Below are positions 1 through 6,513 of a stretch of DNA of 15,910 nt, in pieces. The DNA comes from Actinomycetota bacterium (GTDB lineage: Bacteria > Actinomycetota > Thermoleophilia > Solirubrobacterales > Thermoleophilaceae), in assembly GCA_005883295.1 (NCBI GenBank), contig VAWV01000025.1, positions 1 through 15,910 of the forward strand, read 5' to 3'. A program made the position numbers and the translations under genes. Within the stretch, counting starts at the first letter, position 1. Every line of letters begins with the position of its first letter. Under the pieces are notes generated by a model, which worked only from the letters and a program-made list of their open reading frames with translations, was not told the DNA's origin and ran no database searches.

Positions 1-57
1 ACATTCCGGAAGCTGGGCCTGCCGTACTGCGCCGAGGGCGTGCACGGCGTCGGCTGA
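1..57 (+). CDS. C-terminal end of an unidentified protein (partial)
   Basis: The first 18 codons of frame 1 read TFRKLGLPYCAEGVHGVG and end at TGA (55-57). The gene starts upstream of the window. I do not recognise the family from so short a tail, and the other two forward frames are also open here, so the reading frame is only probable. It is favoured because the next gene begins 17 bases later with a GTG on the same strand, which fits two consecutive genes. Confidence 0.35.
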   Translation, partial: TFRKLGLPYCAEGVHGVG

Positions 58-73
58 CGCGGCTCGCGAGCGC

Positions 74-559
74 GTGCCCGCTAGCGACGTCATCGGCCTC
101 GGGGCTTCGGTTGTGGTCTGGGCCGCGGGGCTCTACTCGTCACGACGGCGCTACACAGTCGCGATAGCGCATCTGCCGGACTCGTGGCTTTCCCACCCCG
201 AGATCGGACCGGCCTACCGCGAGGCGCGGCCTTGGGGCAGGCGCGAGCTCGTCGAGTGGATCCGCCGGCTACCTCCCTACCTGGCAGGCGACGCGCTGTT
301 CCTCTCGGCGCTCGTCGCCGTAGATGTCCTGTTCGTGCTGCAGCTGAGCGCCTGTGTTGCTTTCGCGGCGCTGAACAGCTTCTGGATCCTCGAGGCAGAT
401 CGTCGGAGGCTCGTGGAGTTCATGGAGCGGTACGAGCTGAGCCCATTAAGGCCATCGCGTTTGCTGCTGGCGTGGTACGTCGCATCGAGGTTTGCCGCGT
501 CGCTCGGCTTCGTCGCCTTCGCGCTGTTCAGCGTCCGGATCGTGTTCGCGCTTGCGTAG
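74..559 (+). CDS. small hypothetical integral membrane protein (161 aa)
   Basis: The protein has no motif that I recognise. It shows hydrophobic segments at about residues 6-22, 74-105 (long enough for two passes or a hairpin) and 130-159. Between them lies a soluble stretch (24-70) rich in Arg, Trp and Pro, and an amphipathic charged linker (107-128). It would sit in the cytoplasmic membrane with three or four passes. The GTG at 74 is the first start after the preceding stop at 57; the frame is open further upstream to the window edge, so a longer N-terminus cannot be excluded. The next gene on the same strand follows after about 13 bases, so the two may be cotranscribed. Confidence 0.6.
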   Translation: MPASDVIGLGASVVVWAAGLYSSRRRYTVAIAHLPDSWLSHPEIGPAYREARPWGRRELVEWIRRLPPYLAGDALFLSALVAVDVLFVLQLSACVAFAALNSFWILEADRRRLVEFMERYELSPLRPSRLLLAWYVASRFAASLGFVAFALFSVRIVFALA

Positions 560-572
560 CCCTCGGCGGTTC

Positions 573-1049
573 GTGCTCGTGCGGTTCGCCGTGCTGGGAA
601 CCGCGCTCATCGCGGCAACCGGTGCATGGCTGCTCCACGCTCACGCGCCGCGCGAGAGCCAGCGTGCCTACACCCAACTGAACGGGAGCACGGATCAACG
701 CTTCCCGATCTGGGCTCTCCAGCGCGCGGGCGCTGTACGGAGGATGTTCGTCATGTGGCATCCGGAGTGCACCGGCGCCGCTATCTGGCGCTGGTCGGCC
801 CGTGAGTTCAACGGGCGGTATCGCTTCCGGCGCCGCGGGCGCGAGTTCTCGGTCGGCGAAGCACACGACGGTCCCCGCGACGGTGATTGGTCATCCAGGG
901 TGAGCCTGAGCGTCAATGGCGCGCTGTCGGCCAACGGTCTCTCGGCCAGCGGGACGCTCCACGGGCACGTGAAGTGGTCACAGGCCGGGCGCACCGAGGT
1001 CACCTGCGACACTGGTCCGGTCGGCTGGCACGTGGCAGCGCCTCAGTAG
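573..1049 (+). CDS. small secreted or membrane-anchored protein with 'CDTG..W' end (about 158 aa)
   Basis: The function is unknown. The N-terminus (FAVLGTALIAATGAWLLHA) is one hydrophobic helix, a signal peptide or signal anchor, so the rest should lie outside the cytoplasm. The body looks beta-rich, with alternating Ser/Gly/Val stretches (SLSVNGALSANGLSASGTL). It has two cysteines, one in HPECTG (about residue 66) and one in VTCDTGPVGW (about 145), which could form a disulfide. From memory, a closing C-D-x-G-x-V-x-W motif recurs in small secreted proteins of Thermoleophilia; I could not check this. Start choice: GTG 573 or GTG 579, both just after the upstream stop at 559. An in-frame ATG at 492 would overlap the upstream gene and add an Arg/Ser-rich, unlikely N-terminus. 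The stop overlaps the end of the facing MBL gene. Confidence 0.6.
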   Translation: MLVRFAVLGTALIAATGAWLLHAHAPRESQRAYTQLNGSTDQRFPIWALQRAGAVRRMFVMWHPECTGAAIWRWSAREFNGRYRFRRRGREFSVGEAHDGPRDGDWSSRVSLSVNGALSANGLSASGTLHGHVKWSQAGRTEVTCDTGPVGWHVAAPQ

Positions 1050-1810
1050 AGCCGCCCAAGATTCTCCGCGTGCAGCGTGCGCTGGCGCGCGGTGTCGCGG
1101 CCAGGTGGCAGCGGCGGTCGCTCCTCGCCACGCTTCAGGGCGTCCAGGTAGGTGAGGTCCTCCTCCAGGACCCGGAGCGCCGTCTCGCGGGCGTGCGGCG
1201 AGCCGTGGCCAGGCACCACGACCTCCACGCGCTCGACCAGCGGTCGAAGCCGAGCCAGCGTATCGCCGTAGTCGTCGAGCGAGGAGACGATCGGGATCTC
1301 GACGTCCGACAGGTAGTCGCCGCAGACGAGCAGGCTCGCGAACGGCGCCAGGAACGCCGTGCCGTCGCGGGTGTGGCCGTCGGCCGGGTGGAGCTCCATC
1401 TCGGCGTCGCCGACGCCGACGAAGCCGGGGACCGGCAGCGCCTGGTACGACCCGAGCGAGAGCGGCGCCGGCCGCGCGACGTAGTGCTCGGCATCGGCGT
1501 CGCGCAGCTCGCGCTGGGCCGCACCGGGCTCCGCGCGCAGCCGCTCGGCCGTCGGCTCCCCCACGCCTAGCGCCAGCCCTGGGAAGGCCAAACGGCCGAG
1601 AAGGTGGTCGTAGTCCGCGTGCGTCGCCAGCAGGCCCGCCGGCCGGAAGCCCGCCTGCGCCAGCAGGGTGGGCAGGAGCTCGAGCTCGTCGGGGTAGTAG
1701 GGCGAGTCGATCAGCACGGCCTCGCCGCCGTGGCGGACAGCCGTGGCAGTGGTCTGCCAGAGCCGGCTGGTGACGACGACGGCGTCTTCGTGGACGGCTA
1801 CAGCTCGCAG
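1043..1810 (-). CDS. MBL-fold (metallo-beta-lactamase superfamily) metal-dependent hydrolase
   Basis: This is a predicted zinc-dependent hydrolase of unknown substrate. Numbered from the GTG at 1717, the fold's motifs are HADYDH at 33-38, GHTRDG with His115, the metal-bridging Asp134 in CGDYLSDVEIP, and His171 in VVPGHG. The usual HxHxDH motif reads H-A-D-Y-D-H, with Asp replacing the second His; all other expected ligands are present. The first normal start codon, GTG 1717 (LIDSPYYPDE), would remove the first beta strands of the fold. The frame continues upstream with family-like sequence (HEDAVVVTSRLWQTT, then ATAVRHGGEA) up to about 1801, but contains no ATG, GTG or TTG before the in-frame stop at 1826-1828. 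I extend to a CTG at 1810; this start is uncertain. The gene directly follows the HAD gene (stop 1815), so it is probably translated from the same transcript. Confidence 0.82.
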   Translation of the reverse strand: MRAVAVHEDAVVVTSRLWQTTATAVRHGGEAVLIDSPYYPDELELLPTLLAQAGFRPAGLLATHADYDHLLGRLAFPGLALGVGEPTAERLRAEPGAAQRELRDADAEHYVARPAPLSLGSYQALPVPGFVGVGDAEMELHPADGHTRDGTAFLAPFASLLVCGDYLSDVEIPIVSSLDDYGDTLARLRPLVERVEVVVPGHGSPHARETALRVLEEDLTYLDALKRGEERPPLPPGRDTARQRTLHAENLGRLY

Positions 1811-1814
1811 GCGC

Positions 1815-2495
1815 CTACGCGACCTTCAGGAGCTTCGCCGCATCGCGGAGGGTCTTGACCTCCTCGGTCGGCTTCTTCTGGTTGGGCTCGAGCTTCTGAC
1901 CCCGCCGGTTCACCCAGATCACCGGCACCCTCATCTTCAGGGTCGGCTCGATGTCTGTGTCGTAACCGCTCGAGATGTGCACCCAGCCGGACTTGCCGCC
2001 GATCCGCCGCGCGCACTCCTTGAAATGGGCCGGATCCGGCTTGTAGCTGCGGACCTGCTGCGCCGTGACCACCAGGTCGAAGTCGACCCGGAAGTGGCGG
2101 CGCGTGGCGCCGAGCAGCTTGTCGTCGATGTTCGAGAGGATCCCGATCTCGTACTTCTTGGCGAACCGCTCGAGCTGGGCGTTCGTCTCCCTGAACGCCG
2201 GCCAGCGCGGCACGCTGTTCGGCAGGAAGCTCGAGCGGGAGGGCTCCAGGTCCCAGCCCAGCTCCTTCGCCACGCGGACGGCGGTCCGGCGCAGGACCTC
2301 CGCGTACAGCTCATAGGATCCGCGCTCGATCTCCTTCTGGATGTCGATGAACAGCGGGATCGTCTTCGCGCGGTCGATCGTGAAGCCATCCCGGTCCGCC
2401 TCTGCCTGGAACGCCTCGTAGGCGCCCAGCTCCCAGTCGATCAGCGTCCCGTAACAGTCGAACGTGACGAACCGGACGTCTTTAGGTAGGGGCAA
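1815..2495 (-). CDS. HAD-superfamily hydrolase, haloacid dehalogenase type II-like (226 aa)
   Basis: This is a cytoplasmic HAD hydrolase; the substrate is unknown and could be a 2-haloacid or a small phosphate ester. Motif I is FVTFDCYGTLID with nucleophile Asp13; motif II is GILSNIDD (Ser121, Asn122); motif III is RSYKPDP (Lys152); motif IV is SSGYDTDI with Asp179/Asp181. The helical cap after motif I fits subclass I. The length matches L-2-haloacid dehalogenase relatives (about 220-230 aa). Start: TTG at 2495, preceded by AAGGAG with a 4-base spacer, gives MPLPKDVRFVTFD, where the fold begins. A GTG at 2576 would only add Arg/Pro-rich sequence. It is divergent from sucC across 94 bases, and the MBL hydrolase follows immediately downstream. 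Confidence 0.85.
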   Translation of the reverse strand: MPLPKDVRFVTFDCYGTLIDWELGAYEAFQAEADRDGFTIDRAKTIPLFIDIQKEIERGSYELYAEVLRRTAVRVAKELGWDLEPSRSSFLPNSVPRWPAFRETNAQLERFAKKYEIGILSNIDDKLLGATRRHFRVDFDLVVTAQQVRSYKPDPAHFKECARRIGGKSGWVHISSGYDTDIEPTLKMRVPVIWVNRRGQKLEPNQKKPTEEVKTLRDAAKLLKVA

Positions 2496-2589
2496 AGCTC
2501 TCCTTGCGGGGTGAAATCGGGTTTTCGATAGGGTGCCCGGCCGCCGGCCTGCCCACCAGCCCGGACGCGGCCGCACATTCTAGGTTTTC
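2496..2589. promoter_or_regulatory. divergent intergenic region between the HAD gene and sucC
   Basis: This 94-base gap must hold promoters for both the HAD-MBL unit (-) and sucCD (+). Two AT-rich islands interrupt GC-rich sequence, and both contain the direct repeat GGTTTTCG (2520-2527 and 2583-2590, the second running into the sucC GTG). A TATCGA on the minus strand near 2530 is a possible -10 for the HAD gene. I see no convincing -35 box, riboswitch fold or strong ribosome-binding site for sucC. Confidence 0.35.
2500..2505 (-). promoter_or_regulatory. Shine-Dalgarno site fixing a TTG start
   Basis: On the minus strand this reads AAGGAG, then AGCT, then TTG (2495-2493). It is the clearest ribosome-binding site in the window and decides the start of the HAD hydrolase in favour of TTG over upstream GTG codons. 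Confidence 0.6.
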
Positions 2590-3747
2590 GTGGACCTCCT
2601 CGAATATCAGGGCAAGGAGCTCTTCCGCGGCCACGGGGTTCCGGTACCCGACGGCAGGCCCGCCACAACGGTCGCCGAGGCGGTCGAGGCCGCCGAGGCG
2701 CTCGGTTACCCCGTTGTGGTGAAGGCGCAGGTCCTGATTGGTGGACGCGGGAAGGCCGGAGGGATCAAGCTCGCGAAGACCCGCGAGGAGATCGAGGAGC
2801 ACGCTGGGGCGATCCTGGGCATGGACATCCGCGGCTTCACCGTCCACGAGCTGTACGTGGAGCGGGCCTCGGACATCGCGGAGGAGTACTACGCGGCCAT
2901 CCTGCTCGACCGAACCGCCAAGCGGCCGATGGCGATGCTCTCCCGCATGGGCGGCATGGACGTGGAGGAGATCGCGGCGAACGACCCGAACGCGATCGTG
3001 CGGGTCTACGTGGACCCGCTGCTCGGCTTCCAGGACTTCCAGGCGCGAAGGCTGGCTTTCGACGCCGGCATCGCGGCGGACGTGATCCGGCCGGCCGGGG
3101 CGGTGCTCGCGAAGCTCTACGAGACCTTCGTCAAGGAGGACGCGCTGCTGGTGGAGGTCAACCCGCTGCTCGTGACCACCGACCGCGAGGTCGTGGCCCT
3201 CGACGCCAAGGTGACCATCGACGGCAACTCGCTGTTCCGCCACCCGGACACGGCGGCCTTCCGGGACGTCGGCTCCGAGGACCCCCAGGAGCGGATGGCC
3301 AAGGAGCGCGGGTTGACGTTCGTGAAGCTCGAGGGCGACATCGGCATCCTCGGGAACGGCGCCGGTCTCGTGATGTCCACCCTCGACGTCGTGGCACAGG
3401 CGGGCGGGCGGCCGGCCAACTTCCTCGATGCGGGCGGCGGCTCGAAGGCCGAGGCGATCGTCGACGCCGTGGAGGTGATCCTCTCGAACCCGAACGTGCG
3501 CGCGGTCCTCTTCAACATCTTCGGGGGGATCACCCGCTGCGACGAGGTCGCGCGCGGGCTGGTCACGGCGTTCGGCCAGCTGGAGGTCAACGTCCCGTTC
3601 GTGGTGCGCCTCGAGGGCACGAACGACGAGGAGGGGCGTCGCATCCTCGCCGAGGCAGAGCTCCCGAACGTCCACGTCGAGAAGACGATGGACGGCGCCG
3701 CCGAGCGAGTCGTGGAGCTGGCGAAGGCGGGCGCGGCCGTCTCGTGA
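2590..3747 (+). CDS. sucC: succinyl-CoA synthetase (succinate-CoA ligase, ADP-forming) beta subunit
   Basis: With SucD it makes succinate and ATP (or GTP) from succinyl-CoA, the substrate-level phosphorylation step of the TCA cycle, in the cytoplasm. The N-terminal ATP-grasp part shows DLLEYQGKELF, GGRGKAGGIK (51-60) and EVNPLLV (189-195). Asn191 and Asp205 sit where the Mg-nucleotide ligands lie in the E. coli enzyme. The C-terminal ligase-CoA domain shows GNGAGLVMST (255-264), NFLDAGGGS and NIFGGITRCDE (309-319). The length of 385 aa is normal. Pro20 corresponds to Pro20 of the E. coli subunit, a position linked to ATP preference (Gln in GTP-specific mammalian enzymes); this assignment is inferred. 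GTG 2590 gives the canonical N-terminus. The stop overlaps the sucD start in GTGA, so the subunits are translationally coupled. Confidence 0.97.
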   Translation: MDLLEYQGKELFRGHGVPVPDGRPATTVAEAVEAAEALGYPVVVKAQVLIGGRGKAGGIKLAKTREEIEEHAGAILGMDIRGFTVHELYVERASDIAEEYYAAILLDRTAKRPMAMLSRMGGMDVEEIAANDPNAIVRVYVDPLLGFQDFQARRLAFDAGIAADVIRPAGAVLAKLYETFVKEDALLVEVNPLLVTTDREVVALDAKVTIDGNSLFRHPDTAAFRDVGSEDPQERMAKERGLTFVKLEGDIGILGNGAGLVMSTLDVVAQAGGRPANFLDAGGGSKAEAIVDAVEVILSNPNVRAVLFNIFGGITRCDEVARGLVTAFGQLEVNVPFVVRLEGTNDEEGRRILAEAELPNVHVEKTMDGAAERVVELAKAGAAVS

Positions 3748-4622
3748 GCATTCTCGTCGGGACCGAGACCAAGCTCGTCGTCTCCGGCCTCACCGGCCGC
3801 GAGGGCAGCTTCCACGGCATGAACAACCGCCGCTACGGCACCGACCTGGTGGCGGGCGTGACGCCGGGCAAGGGCGGCCAGGACGTGGAGGGCGTCCCGA
3901 TCTTCGACACGGTGCACGACGCCGTGGCCGAGACCGGCGCCAACACCAGCATGATCTTCGTGCCGCCGCGGTTTGCGGCCGACGCGATCCTCGAGGCTGC
4001 GGACGCCGGCGTGGAGCTGGTCGTGTGCATCACCGAGGGGATCCCGGTGCACGACATGCTGCGGGTCTACACGCACCTGCGCCGCGGGACCACGCGGCTG
4101 ATCGGCCCCAACTGCCCGGGCGTGCTCTCGCCCGGCAAGTCGAACGTCGGGATCATCCCGGCGCACTTCTTCTCGGAGGGCAACGTCGGGCTGGTGTCGC
4201 GCTCCGGGACGCTCACGTACCAGATCGGCAACACGCTCGCGCAGCGCGGGTTCGGCAACTCCTCGATCGTGGGGATCGGCGGCGACCCGATCGCGGGCTC
4301 CTCGTTCATCGAGATCGTGGATCTGTTCGAGCGCGACCCCGAGACCGAGCTCATCGTGATGTGCGGCGAGATCGGCGGCGAGGAGGAGGAGCGCACGGCC
4401 GAGTACATCGAGGCGAACGTTGAGAAGCCCGTGGTGGGCTACATCGCCGGCTTCACGGCGCCGCCCGGCAAGACCATGGGCCATGCGGGCGCGATCATCT
4501 CCGGGTCGAAGGGAACGGCCCAGGCAAAGGCCGAGGCGCTGGAGGCGAAGGGCGTGCGCGTGGGCCGGACGCCCACGCAGGTGGCGGACATCGCCGCCGA
4601 GATCGTGGGGGCGAAGGTCTAG
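3744..4622 (+). CDS. sucD: succinyl-CoA synthetase alpha subunit
   Basis: This subunit carries the CoA site and the phosphohistidine of the enzyme, acting with SucC. The CoA-binding Rossmann domain shows SGLTGREGSFH (14-24). GPNCPG lies at 121-126 and the SRSGTLTYQ segment follows. MGHAGAIISG carries the phosphorylated histidine, His247 (His246 in E. coli), and the conserved Glu209 lies in CGEIGG. The length of 292 aa is normal. The GTG start at 3744 overlaps the sucC stop by four bases. The gene ends with TAG at 4620-4622, two bases before the stop of the facing gene, so no ordinary terminator fits between them. Confidence 0.97.
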   Translation: MSILVGTETKLVVSGLTGREGSFHGMNNRRYGTDLVAGVTPGKGGQDVEGVPIFDTVHDAVAETGANTSMIFVPPRFAADAILEAADAGVELVVCITEGIPVHDMLRVYTHLRRGTTRLIGPNCPGVLSPGKSNVGIIPAHFFSEGNVGLVSRSGTLTYQIGNTLAQRGFGNSSIVGIGGDPIAGSSFIEIVDLFERDPETELIVMCGEIGGEEEERTAEYIEANVEKPVVGYIAGFTAPPGKTMGHAGAIISGSKGTAQAKAEALEAKGVRVGRTPTQVADIAAEIVGAKV

Positions 4623-4624
4623 CT

Positions 4625-5338
4625 CTAGCGCCGGCGGCGCGACAGCAGCGCGCCGAGCACCGCGCCCGCGCCGGCTAGCAGCGCGCCGCGGGCGGTTGCG
4701 GGGCGAGCGGCGATGGCGTCGCGCGCGAGGGAGATGGCCGTGCGGAGCGTGGGCGGCAATGCGGGCGGAGGCGCCGGCATGGGCCTCGCGGCCGCAGGTC
4801 GCACGGCGAGCGCGCGCGGGCCCCAGGAGTGCTCGGGGGTCTCCTCGGGATCGGGCTCGACGGTGACTGCGTCGAACTCGATGGTCTCCGCGCTGCCCTC
4901 AACCGTCGCCGCCCCGTCGGGCGTGGGGTGAATTGCGTCGTCTATGCCGTCGTAATTCGCCCCAGCCTCATCCGCGAGGTCCGGGTCGGCTGGGTCCTCG
5001 GCCGCCGGTGGCTCTCCCGCCTCGAGCTCGAGCGGCACGCACCAGGCCTGCTCGGGCAGGTGCGGCAGGGCAGCGCGCACCTGCGCGAGCCCCGACGGAT
5101 CGTCGAGTCCGAGGCTGGACGCCACGCGCTCGATCGCGCGCGCCCGCCGCCAGGCGAGGTTGAACGGGTCGATCCGGAGCAGCGGCGCCATGTGGTCGTC
5201 GCGCATCCCGCGCCGCAGCGACAGGTCCAGGAGGGCACGGCTCGCGGGGTCGAGTCCGCGCACGCAGGCCTCGAGCCCGTCCATACGCACGCGCGTCGAG
5301 CCGAGGCTGTGAGGGGATGAAGAACTCGCCCGGGCCAT
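4625..5338 (-). CDS. tail-anchored protein with sigma-70 region 4-like helical domain (237 aa)
   Basis: The cellular role is unknown. Residues about 26-95 (GLDPASRALLDLSLRRGMRDD and on through WRRARAIERVASSLGL) resemble the helix-turn-helix of sigma-70 region 4, where an 'all L.LS.R.G.sdeeIA..L' pattern precedes an Arg-rich helix. The middle (about 105-200) is acidic and Pro/Ala-rich and probably disordered. The C-terminus ends in a short hydrophobic helix (GALLAGAGAVLGALL) followed by SRRRR, a typical tail anchor with positive residues on the cytoplasmic side. A DNA- or RNA-polymerase-binding module held at the membrane is one reading; the resemblance may be only structural. ATG 5338 is used; ATG 5284 (MDGLEACV) is the alternative. 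On the minus strand TAGGAT lies 12 bases before ATG 5338 and may be its -10. Confidence 0.65.
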   Translation of the reverse strand: MARASSSSPHSLGSTRVRMDGLEACVRGLDPASRALLDLSLRRGMRDDHMAPLLRIDPFNLAWRRARAIERVASSLGLDDPSGLAQVRAALPHLPEQAWCVPLELEAGEPPAAEDPADPDLADEAGANYDGIDDAIHPTPDGAATVEGSAETIEFDAVTVEPDPEETPEHSWGPRALAVRPAAARPMPAPPPALPPTLRTAISLARDAIAARPATARGALLAGAGAVLGALLSRRRR

Positions 5339-5410
5339 CGGTCTAAGTCGATCCTACGCCGGAAGTCGGAGGGCTTCGCGACCGCCCGAAGAGGTTGCCG
5401 CCCCGTCCGT

Positions 5411-5416
5411 TATCGT
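5411..5416 (+). promoter_or_regulatory. possible -10 element (TATCGT) of the aminotransferase gene
   Basis: TATCGT fits the TAnnnT form of actinobacterial -10 boxes and lies 8 bases before ATG 5425. Transcription would then start at or next to the start codon, giving a leaderless mRNA. No -35 box is visible at the standard distance. Confidence 0.35.
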
Positions 5417-5424
5417 GGCCTCGG

Positions 5425-6479
5425 ATGGAGCCCTCACCGATCACGTTCGCCCGCGGCGCCCCCTCGCTCGACATCATCCCGGTCGACGACCTCCGCACCG
5501 CCGCCCAGGCCGCCTTCGCGAGCGATCCGAAGGGCGCGTTCTCGTACGGGACCGCGGGCGGCTACGGCCCTCTGCGCGACTGGATCGCCGAGCGTCACAG
5601 CGTCGATCGCGAGCAGGTGATCGCCACCAACGGCTCGATGCAGGCCGACGCATTCCTGTTCCAGCTGATGGTCGAGCCCGGCGACACGGTCGTCGTCGAG
5701 GCACCTACGTATGACCGCACGCTGCTCGTTCTGCGCGAGCTCGAAGCGGAGATCCTGGCCATCCCGGTCGAGGGCGACGGCCTGGACGTGGAGGCGCTCG
5801 CCACCGCGCTCGAGGGTGGGGCGCGGCCCAAGCTCGCCCACATCATCCCCAACTTCCAGAACCCGGCCGGTGCCACGCTCTCGCTCGATAAACGATCTTC
5901 GAGGACGATCCGTATGGCGAGCTGCGCTTCGAGGGCGAGTCGCTGCCCACGATGCTCTCGCTCGACACCGAGGGACGGGTTGTCTACGCGTCGTCGTTCT
6001 CGAAGACGGTGTGCCCGGGCATACGGGTCGGATACCTCGTCGGCCCGAAGACCACGATCGCGGCCATCGAGCAGCGCGCCACTGCCACCTACATCTCACC
6101 GAACATGGTGGCCCAGGCGATCGTGGCCGAGTTCTGCCGGTCGGGTGCGCTCGACCGCTCGATCGAGACCGTCAAGGTGGCCCTGCGGGAGCGTCGCGAC
6201 GCCACCGCGCGGGCGCTGGACGCGCACCTACCCGACGCGCGCTACACGCCGCCGGAGGGCGGCTACTTCCTGTGGGTGAACCTCCCGGAGGGCGCCGACG
6301 TGGACGCCCTCTCGGGCGCCGCCCGCGAGCGTGGAGTGATCTTCGTGAAGGGAACCGACTTCGGTGGCGGTCTCAACACGCTGCGGCTCGCGTACTCCGG
6401 GGTCACGCCCGACGAGATCGAGGAGGGGATCGGCCGCCTGGCCGAGGCCTACCGCGGTCTGAGCGTCGCGGCCGCTTGA
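5425..6479 (+). pseudogene. class I/II PLP-dependent aminotransferase (2-aminoadipate/LysN-like), frameshifted
   Basis: This encodes a fold-type I aminotransferase resembling the LysN/2-aminoadipate and MocR-C-terminal group. The first frame (ATG 5425 to about 5895) holds ITFARGAPSLDIIP, SYGTAGGYGPLRDWIAER and IIPNFQNPAGATLSLDK. The second frame (about 5895 to TGA 6477-6479) holds IFEDDPYGELRFEG, VYASSFSKTVCPGIRVGY with the PLP lysine, and PEGGYFLWVNLPEG. The halves meet at 5881-5895. Relatives carry about 13 more residues between SL..R and the EDDPY motif, so roughly 40 bases (a number 1 above a multiple of three) seem to be missing; the second frame has a TAA at 5889. Both halves are otherwise clean, suggesting an assembly error or a very recent deletion rather than old decay. 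As written, no active enzyme can be made. Confidence 0.85.
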
Positions 6480-6504
6480 CAAAGCCTGAGCGCTAGCACA
6501 GGAT
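6476..6504 (+). promoter_or_regulatory. predicted sigma-70-type promoter of the first four-cysteine gene
   Basis: A perfect -35 box TTGACA (6476-6481) overlaps the stop codon of the aminotransferase. Exactly 17 bases later is CAGGAT (6499-6504), a weak -10 that keeps A2, A5 and T6 of TATAAT. The predicted transcription start lies about two bases before ATG 6514, so the transcript would be leaderless or nearly so. The consensus -35 and ideal spacing make this the best promoter in the window. Confidence 0.5.
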
Positions 6505-6513
6505 CGGTGCAAG

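Noticed and set aside
887..1570. 227-codon plus-strand frame across the MBL gene
   Set aside because: Arg/Val/Glu-rich shadow of the MBL hydrolase, whose motifs are on the minus strand.
2496..2589. Possible riboswitch or attenuator ahead of sucC
   Set aside because: The gap is only 94 bases, must hold two promoters, and I see no conserved riboswitch core or terminator hairpin.
2482..3675. 397-codon open frame antisense to sucC
   Set aside because: It is rich in His, Arg, Asp and Val in the way expected from the complement of a GC-rich gene, has no recognisable motif, and lies opposite a certain sucC.
3117..4484. 455-codon open frame antisense to sucC-sucD
   Set aside because: Its composition is that of a shadow frame, and both sense genes are unmistakable.
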